A stretch of DNA of 5,174 nt from Candidatus Nanopelagicaceae bacterium (GTDB taxonomy: Bacteria > Actinomycetota > Actinomycetes > Nanopelagicales > Nanopelagicaceae). The notes beneath the pieces are model-generated. The model made no database searches. It had not been told where the DNA came from and was given only the letters and a program-made list of their open reading frames with translations. Positions 1-5,174 of this stretch are shown here, piece by piece. The stretch lies in contig JALRDT010000066.1 in NCBI GenBank assembly GCA_023262125.1, positions 1 to 5,174 of the forward strand, given 5' to 3'. Each line of letters begins with the position of its first letter. Positions within the stretch are counted from its first letter, which is position 1. The position numbers and the translations under genes are program-made.

Positions 1-953
1 ACCACCATACGGGTTCGATTGTGCATCCAGCCAGTTGTTAGAAGTTGGCGCATTGCAGCATCAACAAATGGATATCCGGTTTTACCCTCGCACCAAGCTT
101 TGAAATTATCTCCAGGCTCCTCATAGCGCATCTTCTCAAAGCGCTCTGTGTAGTAGCCATCTATTGTGTGCGGATTATGAAAGAGCACATCCGCATAAAA
201 TTCACGCCAAGCGATTTCTTTACGGAATGTATCGTGCGCTTTAGTCGCATTCAATCCTTTTAATAAAGTGCGCGGATGTACTTCACCAAACTTTAAATGT
301 GCGCTCATACGGCTAGTGCCATCGATATCTGCCATATTTCGCATCTCATCGTATTGGCTTAGCGCATTCTTTTTAAACCACTCAAATCTATCTAGCGCAG
401 CTGCCTCTCCGGCTAGTGGGATATCAAGATCAGTCTTCCATTCCGGAAATGCTCTCTGTTCAGAGTTTGGTTTAACGGCATTAATTTCTCGTGGCGCAGA
501 TACGGGATCTCGCCAGCCATGCGCCATCCAGCCTTTATAGAAAGGTGTGTAAACACGGTAGTTGGTATCGTCAGGCTTACGAACTCTGCCTGGTGCAACA
601 GCATAAGGGCTTCCGGTTTCTATTAAATTTACTCCGGATTCAATTACTCGCTTATCTCTTGCTGCGCCATATGGTTCGTACTCTTTTGAAATATGGACCT
701 CTGCAGCTTGGTAACTTTTTAAGACTTCGACTTGATCGCCGACCACTACGTGCAGACATCCATTTAAAGATTTATCAAGAGCTCTTAATGAATTAGCCAA
801 ATAAGCCAATCTTTTGCTGCCAGCTTGTTTAATTAGATTCGGGTCCAATATGAAAAGCGGAACTATTTCATCTGCATTCTCAATCGCTGCCAGCAAGGCA
901 GGATTATCGCCAAGCCGTAAATCTCGACGGAACCACATAATGTTTCGCTTCAC
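1..953 (-). CDS. phr: Deoxyribodipyrimidine photolyase, 3'-truncated by window edge
   Basis: Flavoenzyme of the cryptochrome/photolyase family that repairs UV-induced pyrimidine dimers using light; cytoplasmic. Reading runs from position 953 off the left edge without a stop: 317 codons visible, so about a third of a typical ~470-residue protein is missing. Seen: the N-terminal Rossmann-type signature MWFRRDLRLGDNPAL (residues 6-20), YRVYTPF before the helical domain, GTSRMSAHLKFGE, E246-IA-W249-REFY253, and the FAD/substrate stretch TGYPFVDAAMRQL through GWMHNRTRM (to residue 316). E246 and W249, and N312, R313 and M316, match residues known to contact the dimer in class I CPD photolyases. 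The FAD-binding end and most of the tryptophan electron-transfer chain lie outside. I prefer the GTG start at 953 because it supplies the short beta-strand before WFRRDLR; the ATG at 938 would begin directly at MWFRR. An in-frame TGA lies at 968-966. CPD specificity rather than cryptochrome function is inferred from these residues. Confidence 0.94.
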   Translation of the reverse strand, partial: MKRNIMWFRRDLRLGDNPALLAAIENADEIVPLFILDPNLIKQAGSKRLAYLANSLRALDKSLNGCLHVVVGDQVEVLKSYQAAEVHISKEYEPYGAARDKRVIESGVNLIETGSPYAVAPGRVRKPDDTNYRVYTPFYKGWMAHGWRDPVSAPREINAVKPNSEQRAFPEWKTDLDIPLAGEAAALDRFEWFKKNALSQYDEMRNMADIDGTSRMSAHLKFGEVHPRTLLKGLNATKAHDTFRKEIAWREFYADVLFHNPHTIDGYYTERFEKMRYEEPGDNFKAWCEGKTGYPFVDAAMRQLLTTGWMHNRTRMV

Positions 954-970
954 AGTGCTAGTGTTTCATC
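954..970. promoter_or_regulatory. 17-bp divergent intergenic promoter region
   Basis: This gap separates the photolyase GTG (953, minus) from the esterase ATG (971, plus). The plus strand reads TAGTGT at 959-964, which fits the actinobacterial -10 consensus TANNNT, and its last T is 7 bases before the esterase ATG. That is the spacing expected if transcription starts on the A of the ATG, giving a leaderless mRNA. On the minus strand, 965-960 reads AACACT, a poorer -10 match (A at position 2, T at position 6) at the same distance from the GTG. No Shine-Dalgarno sequence precedes either start, and I found no good -35 box. Promoter assignment is inference from spacing and motif. Confidence 0.5.
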
Positions 971-1777
971 ATGAAGGAGATTTCGCATTTCCAAGTAAGA
1001 AATGTTCCGGGCCAAGTGCGCCGTGTCAGCTTTAATGGTCGATTGGTCGATTATTGGGCACCGAAAAACCCAACCCACCTGCTGATTGCACATGATGGCC
1101 AAAATGTATTTGACCCACGGACCGCCACGAGGAGATTTACTTGGAGAATGGCGCAAAATGCCATTAAGATTTTTGAAAAACATGAATTAACGCCACCTGC
1201 AATTATTGGAGTTTTTCACTCAAGCACCAAAGAGAACCCACACGGTCGTTTTAAAGATTTAACGCCACAGAGTGCTTTCCAAGGACCAGTAAAGCCACTG
1301 GTAAAAACTGAGCTGAATTTTGATGATCTTCATGGAGACACATACCATCAATTAATTGCCGAAGAAATAGTTCCATTAATTACTGAATCCATAAACTTTA
1401 AACCAACTTTTAAAAATACCGCAATGGTTGGCTCGAGCATGGGTGGTTTGGCAACTTTAAACGCCTTAGGAATTAGAAAAGATTTCTTTGCGACCGCTTT
1501 AGCGTTTTCGCCACACTGGGTAATAGGCGGCAAACCTTTAGTCGATCACGTGCTTAATGATTTGCCAAAGCCAGGTACCCATAAAGTTTGGATGAGTCGT
1601 GGAGATCAGAAACTAGATAGCACATATAAGAATGATCAGGATTACGCCGATCAAGTGATGCGCCAACTTGGTTGGAATTCAAATTTCAAGAGCACGGTGT
1701 ATCGAGGTGCCGGGCATAATGAAAGGGCTTGGGCCAAGCAGATTTCTAACGCCTTAGAATTTTGGCTACTTGATTAA
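971..1777 (+). CDS. Putative esterase, alpha/beta hydrolase (PF00756-like)
   Basis: A 268-residue protein of the putative-esterase (esterase D / enterochelin-esterase-like) branch of the alpha/beta hydrolases. Seen: HDGQNVFD at residues 41-48, the family's conserved DGQN element near the oxyanion hole; the nucleophile elbow GSSMG at 154-158 with Ser156; a likely acid residue in SRGD (Asp212, with Asp216 as alternative); and the catalytic His249 in GAGHNERAW. The triad therefore looks complete and the length is normal. There is no signal peptide or membrane segment, so it is probably cytoplasmic. The ATG at 971 is the only plausible start: TAG lies in frame at 959-961, with no other start between. 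No ribosome site precedes it. It is divergent from the photolyase and convergent with the amylase, so it is likely transcribed alone. Substrate unknown; proximity to starch genes is weak evidence for a carbohydrate ester, and nothing indicates siderophore use. Confidence 0.88.
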   Translation: MKEISHFQVRNVPGQVRRVSFNGRLVDYWAPKNPTHLLIAHDGQNVFDPRTATRRFTWRMAQNAIKIFEKHELTPPAIIGVFHSSTKENPHGRFKDLTPQSAFQGPVKPLVKTELNFDDLHGDTYHQLIAEEIVPLITESINFKPTFKNTAMVGSSMGGLATLNALGIRKDFFATALAFSPHWVIGGKPLVDHVLNDLPKPGTHKVWMSRGDQKLDSTYKNDQDYADQVMRQLGWNSNFKSTVYRGAGHNERAWAKQISNALEFWLLD

Positions 1778-3862
1778 GTAACTCTGCAATCCTGAAGCAA
1801 TTTTTTCGCCATTTGCGTTAACTGCAATAGCGACAATTTCTAGCTGAGTACCTTTTTTATATTTATCTTGATGTAAGTAAACGCGGTACAAGCCATCTTT
1901 GAATCCAGTTACTCCTAAGATTCGACGATCAGATGTTCCCACAATGCTCCATGGCTTTCCCTTTTGTCGAACTGCAAAGGTAACTTCGTTGAAATCGCTG
2001 CCAGGCACTGCCGCCGTTAATGCCACATATTGCTCGTAAGTGCGAATATCTACTATTGGCTTATTTAAAGTAATACTTAATTTAGAAGTCGGAGCAAATT
2101 CTGACTCTGCTTTCAAAACCACCCAGCTTCGGGCTGGGAGAGTCAAAGTTACGTTTTTTCCAGTGGCTGAAACTTCGTTTGCTCTACCTGAAATTATTGC
2201 CCATTTTGAATTATCAGTAGAAACATTTAAGTTTAATTTTGCATCGGCATCTCGTCCGTTAAATGCCACTAAGAATTCTTGTTTATCTGCATATCTGCTT
2301 ACAGCAAATGAGCCATCGTTTGCATACCTAAGCTGCTGCGTTCCTGACCGTAGTGCTTTATATTTCTTTGTCAGGACCTGTAATTCAGACATAACTTTTT
2401 CGATTGGATTGGTTACATCAAATGCGCTCTTTGTTCCAATTGGTTCTCCGCCAATCCGAACCTCATTTTGCCAATCTATAACTTGAGTCGGGAACATATC
2501 TTGGCGAGCCGCTTTATCTCCGCCAGTTCCGGTCATGCCCTTTTCGTCGCCGTAATAAACAGTTGGTCCGCCTCTAAGTAGGAAGAGCAAGGCATTGGCA
2601 AAATTTGCACGTTCAACTAATTGTGAAGCATTTGCATCAGTATTGCCTTGTAGAAACATTCCAATCCGCCCCATGTCATGGTTATCTAGGAATGTTGTTA
2701 AACCATATGCGCTGGTAGTTGCAGTCGTATATAAATCATCTTGATTGAAGATTTCAAGTAGATCTCTCTCACCGTTTCCGTAAGTTGCATATTTGGAAGC
2801 GGCTGCTTGAAAAGCAAAATCTAATACACCCGGAAATTTATAATCAGTCACATACTTGGCTAGGTAATTTGGATCTGTATCCCAAACTTCACCATATATC
2901 GGGAATGAAGTTTTGCCAGCTGCAGCTGCAGTTTTTAATACTGCTGGTAGGAATACTTTCCAAAACTCAGAATTTACATGTTTTGCAGTGTCTATTCGAT
3001 ATCCATCAATATCAAATTTATTTATCCAGTCTTGCCAGACTTTGGTCCATCCTGCAATTACTACTGGTTTCTCTGTAAAAACATCATCTAGCCCAAAGAA
3101 GTCTCCGAAAGTTGAAGACTCACCGCTAAATGTCGAATCTCCTCTATTGTGATAATTAGTGATGTCATTTAAGAAAGCTGGGGCTTTAATATTCTTATTC
3201 TTATCACTAACCACTGGTGGCACTGGGAAAGATTTCGCTGCACAAAGTTTTGGGAAATTTGCTTTTCCGATGAATTTATTTAAATCAAATTTCTTTCCAC
3301 TACAATCTTTGTAAGGATAATCTGAAATTTCCGAGTAACTATAAACATCGCCTCTATATTTAATTACATCACCCGTATGGTTTATGACAATATCTACAAT
3401 AACTTTCATGTCTCGTTTATGAGCCTCTGATACAAAATTTTTGAAATCTTCCTCTGTTCCTAAATGTGGATCGATTGTTGTGAAATCAAGTCCCCAATAT
3501 CCGTGATAGGCAGCTGAATCTCCTTGAACATAACGCTGTTTAACGGGAGGAGTAATCCAAATGGAGTTAAAACCCAAACCTTGAATGTAATCAAGTTTTG
3601 AAGTTAAGCCTTTGAAATCTCCTCCATGGAAATAGCCAATATCTGCAGGGTCGTAACCAGTAACTGCCGGAAATCCTGTTAATCCTGCTTCGTCATTGCT
3701 GACATCTCCATTTGCAAATCTATCTGTCATTACAAAATATATTTGAGAATCAGCGGCACCACCTCTGATAGTTGGTCTGGCTAGCGCCGTCAAATCTTCT
3801 GCGGCAGAGGAATAAGTCAAAAACGAGAGTGCAACTACTGCTAACGCTACTAATTTCTTCAT
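1766..3862 (-). CDS. Secreted GH13 alpha-amylase with C-terminal Ig-like domain
   Basis: A 698-residue glycoside hydrolase family 13 enzyme, expected to cleave alpha-1,4 links in starch or glycogen outside the cell by the retaining mechanism. In order: Sec signal peptide (1-21); a possible calcium loop TDRFANGDVSND (D47, N51, D53, N56, D57) like that of CGTases; YHGYWGLDF; region I DIVINH (157-162); domain B with two cysteines (C187, C207) and LNDITNYHNRGD; region II GYRIDTAKH with nucleophile D291 and R289; region III GEVWD with acid/base E325; region IV DNHD with D396. All catalytic residues are present. A beta-sandwich domain C follows (about 500-586), then a roughly 105-residue Ig/FnIII-like module to the end. 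No sorting signal or C-terminal anchor, so it is probably released. The ATG at 3862 is preferred over the in-frame TTG at 3874 because it begins the signal peptide and makes an ATGA overlap with the upstream gene. It may also act on branched dextrins; substrate specificity is not readable. Confidence 0.93.
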   Translation of the reverse strand: MKKLVALAVVALSFLTYSSAAEDLTALARPTIRGGAADSQIYFVMTDRFANGDVSNDEAGLTGFPAVTGYDPADIGYFHGGDFKGLTSKLDYIQGLGFNSIWITPPVKQRYVQGDSAAYHGYWGLDFTTIDPHLGTEEDFKNFVSEAHKRDMKVIVDIVINHTGDVIKYRGDVYSYSEISDYPYKDCSGKKFDLNKFIGKANFPKLCAAKSFPVPPVVSDKNKNIKAPAFLNDITNYHNRGDSTFSGESSTFGDFFGLDDVFTEKPVVIAGWTKVWQDWINKFDIDGYRIDTAKHVNSEFWKVFLPAVLKTAAAAGKTSFPIYGEVWDTDPNYLAKYVTDYKFPGVLDFAFQAAASKYATYGNGERDLLEIFNQDDLYTTATTSAYGLTTFLDNHDMGRIGMFLQGNTDANASQLVERANFANALLFLLRGGPTVYYGDEKGMTGTGGDKAARQDMFPTQVIDWQNEVRIGGEPIGTKSAFDVTNPIEKVMSELQVLTKKYKALRSGTQQLRYANDGSFAVSRYADKQEFLVAFNGRDADAKLNLNVSTDNSKWAIISGRANEVSATGKNVTLTLPARSWVVLKAESEFAPTSKLSITLNKPIVDIRTYEQYVALTAAVPGSDFNEVTFAVRQKGKPWSIVGTSDRRILGVTGFKDGLYRVYLHQDKYKKGTQLEIVAIAVNANGEKIASGLQSYLIK
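3800..3862 (-). other. Sec signal peptide of the alpha-amylase
   Basis: Residues 1-21 have the tripartite form: MKK positive start, a hydrophobic core LVALAVVALSFL, then a small-residue end TYSSAA before the acidic EDL. Cleavage by signal peptidase I is likely after A20 or A21 (SSA or SAA). No twin arginine and no lipobox cysteine, so this is neither a Tat substrate nor a lipoprotein. Confidence 0.85.
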
Positions 3863-5174
3863 GAGAGCTTCCAAATGCCTTGATTTGCAGTATTAGTTTT
3901 GTATTTAATTCTGGTACCTGTAGCTTTTTGACCAAATAAAGTCTTTGATACTTTATAGCCCAACTTAGATAAATCAATATCGACAGTGCAAGGTTTGGCT
4001 GCGATTACCACTAAAACTTTACTCTTCTTTGATTCTCTTAAATAAGCCAGATAATTTTCTTCAGCTGCAACCCATCTTAATCCGCCATTAATAATCGCAT
4101 CTTCAGTTCTACGAATCTTGGTGAGCTTCTTAACTTCAGCCAAAAATGGTTGGTCCCAATTACTGCGATCTTCCCAATTGATAGTTCTTCGTGCATCTTC
4201 ACCGGAAAGACCTTCAAATCCAAGTTCATCACCCATGAAGATCGAAGGTACACCTGGATAAGTCATCAACATAGACATCGCCGCAAGATGCTTTGCTCTA
4301 TCCCCTGCAACGATGGTTCTAAATCTTGGAGTGTCGTGAGAATCAAGCAAGACCATAGATGCAATAAGAGCTCTCCAAGGAATCGATCCGTTGAAATTCT
4401 TTATGGTATCGACAAATTGCTTGCCGGTAATTCTTGGAGCATCAATTGGGAGGCCCTGAAAACCCCCACTCAACTTTGCAGATTCGTTCATCCAAGAAGA
4501 TAGTGGACGTGAGAATCCTTGGTAATTCATTGTGCCATGCCAACCAAGTCCTGCTAAATCATTTGCGACAAAATCAGCATTTTCAGCGACTAACCAAGCA
4601 TCAGGTTTTGTCTCTTCTACCGCCTTGCGAATTCCGTACATTACTTCGTCATGCATATCTATTTCGCCATATTTGCCGGTCATATTTCCAACATCTACGC
4701 GCCAACCGGCCATACCCCATTTAGGAGATAGCCATTTGCGAATGATCGAATTCGGTGCTTCGTACATCAATTTTCTAAGTTCTTTTGATGCGTAATTTAA
4801 TTTAGGCAGAGACTCAAGTCCCCACCATCCTTCATATCCCCATTTGTAATTTTTATTCCAATAAAAAAAGCCAGCTTCTTTGCTTTTCTTATCTTTCTTT
4901 GCCTTTTCGAGCCAGTAATGTCCAGCGCCACAATGATTTGAGGTGATATCTCCGACTAAGCGAACTCTCTTTTTATTTGCCGCTTTAACTAAATTAAACC
5001 AGGCTTGATTGCCACCTAGTATTGGATCAATCTCATCAAAGCTACTAGCGTCATATCTATGATTTGAACGAGCAGGAAAGAATGGCGTGAAATAAATTCC
5101 GTTTGCACCAAGTTCAGTGATGTGATCTAAGTGTTCTTCAACTCCCTTTAGGTCACCACCATAGACTTCAATTC
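3859..5174 (-). CDS. GH13 alpha-glucosidase/neopullulanase-like enzyme, 5'-truncated
   Basis: The 437 visible residues run in frame from the right edge to a TGA at 3861-3859; the true start is beyond 5174. Family relatives usually carry more than 100 further N-terminal residues (often a CBM34-like domain). Seen, in visible numbering: GGDLKGVEEHLDHI at the start of the barrel; SNHRYDASSF (36-45); region I DITSNH (75-80); region V LPKLN (122-126), close to the MPKLN signature of neopullulanase/cyclomaltodextrinase-type GH13; region II GWRVDVGNM with nucleophile D160 and R158; region III VAEN with acid/base E197; region IV LLDSHDTPR with D280; then GDELGFEG and DARRTINWED, and a beta domain C. 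All catalytic residues are intact. The likely role is hydrolysis of maltodextrins or cyclic and branched oligosaccharides. The TTG/ATG at 4770/4767 are internal codons, since region I and the substrate motifs lie upstream. Location in the cell cannot be judged. Confidence 0.92.
   Translation of the reverse strand, partial: IEVYGGDLKGVEEHLDHITELGANGIYFTPFFPARSNHRYDASSFDEIDPILGGNQAWFNLVKAANKKRVRLVGDITSNHCGAGHYWLEKAKKDKKSKEAGFFYWNKNYKWGYEGWWGLESLPKLNYASKELRKLMYEAPNSIIRKWLSPKWGMAGWRVDVGNMTGKYGEIDMHDEVMYGIRKAVEETKPDAWLVAENADFVANDLAGLGWHGTMNYQGFSRPLSSWMNESAKLSGGFQGLPIDAPRITGKQFVDTIKNFNGSIPWRALIASMVLLDSHDTPRFRTIVAGDRAKHLAAMSMLMTYPGVPSIFMGDELGFEGLSGEDARRTINWEDRSNWDQPFLAEVKKLTKIRRTEDAIINGGLRWVAAEENYLAYLRESKKSKVLVVIAAKPCTVDIDLSKLGYKVSKTLFGQKATGTRIKYKTNTANQGIWKLS
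3868..3872 (-). promoter_or_regulatory. Weak ribosome binding site inside the upstream gene
   Basis: GGAAG lies 5 bases before the amylase ATG at 3862, within the last codons (TGG AAG CTC TCA TGA) of the upstream GH13 gene. It is only a partial match to GGAGG. Together with the ATGA stop/start overlap at 3859-3862, initiation probably depends on ribosomes finishing the upstream gene. Confidence 0.4.

Noticed and set aside
45..796. Several plus-strand frames of 70-100 codons opposite the photolyase
   Set aside because: All are antisense to continuous photolyase sequence with family motifs throughout, and their translations look like non-coding shadows.
974..979. AAGGAG directly after the esterase ATG, a perfect-looking Shine-Dalgarno sequence
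   Set aside because: No ATG, GTG or TTG follows in frame at ribosome-site spacing (in-frame codons there are TCG, CAT, TTC). It is simply codons 2-3 (Lys-Glu).
1800..1806. Plus-strand T tract (TTTTTT) shortly after the esterase stop as a rho-independent terminator
   Set aside because: No stable stem immediately precedes it, and the bases are explained as amylase coding sequence.
2040..2486. 148-codon plus-strand reading frame opposite the amylase gene
   Set aside because: It lies entirely antisense to well-supported GH13 coding sequence, shows no recognisable domain, and has no ribosome site of note. It is a shadow frame.
3872..3874. TTG at 3874 as the amylase start
   Set aside because: It would add MEAL ahead of a standard MKK signal peptide and increase overlap with the upstream gene. 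The ATG at 3862 gives a better signal peptide and an ATGA junction.
4765..4770. TTG/ATG as the start of a 303-residue protein
   Set aside because: The frame stays open upstream to the window edge and encodes GH13 motifs (DITSNH, LPKLN) that a start here would remove.

Overview
The window holds four protein genes packed with almost no spacer: the 3'-truncated start of a DNA photolyase (minus strand), a small alpha/beta-hydrolase esterase (plus strand), a complete secreted GH13 alpha-amylase (minus strand), and most of a second GH13 alpha-glucosidase/neopullulanase-like enzyme (minus strand, 5' end outside the window). By eye the base composition is moderately low in G+C. I see no rRNA, tRNA, CRISPR array, insertion sequence or phage gene.

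Organism: the second GH13 enzyme (GWRVDVGNMTG around the nucleophile, WWGLESLPKLN as region V) resembles the glycoside hydrolases typical of Actinobacteria. Gene packing is extreme, and the esterase start has no Shine-Dalgarno sequence but has a TANNNT box exactly where a leaderless promoter needs it. Together with the modest G+C, this suggests a streamlined low-G+C actinobacterium, for example of the freshwater Nanopelagicales/acI type. That placement is inference; no marker gene is present.

Layout: the photolyase (1-953, minus) and esterase (971-1777, plus) diverge from a 17-bp gap that must contain or share both promoters. The esterase converges on the secreted amylase (1766-3862, minus), and their 3' ends overlap by 12 bp. 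The upstream GH13 gene (3859-5174, minus) ends in an ATGA overlap with the amylase start, so the two GH13 genes form a translationally coupled unit whose promoter lies beyond position 5174.

Function: the GH13 pair looks like a starch/glycogen/maltodextrin degradation unit. One enzyme has a clear Sec signal peptide and a C-terminal accessory domain and probably attacks polymer outside the cell. The other resembles enzymes that hydrolyse short maltodextrins, and its location cannot be told because its N-terminus is missing. The photolyase is an unrelated light-dependent DNA repair gene. The esterase has an intact catalytic triad but an unknown substrate. Nothing here is clearly a new system; the most noteworthy features are the regulatory and architectural compactness.
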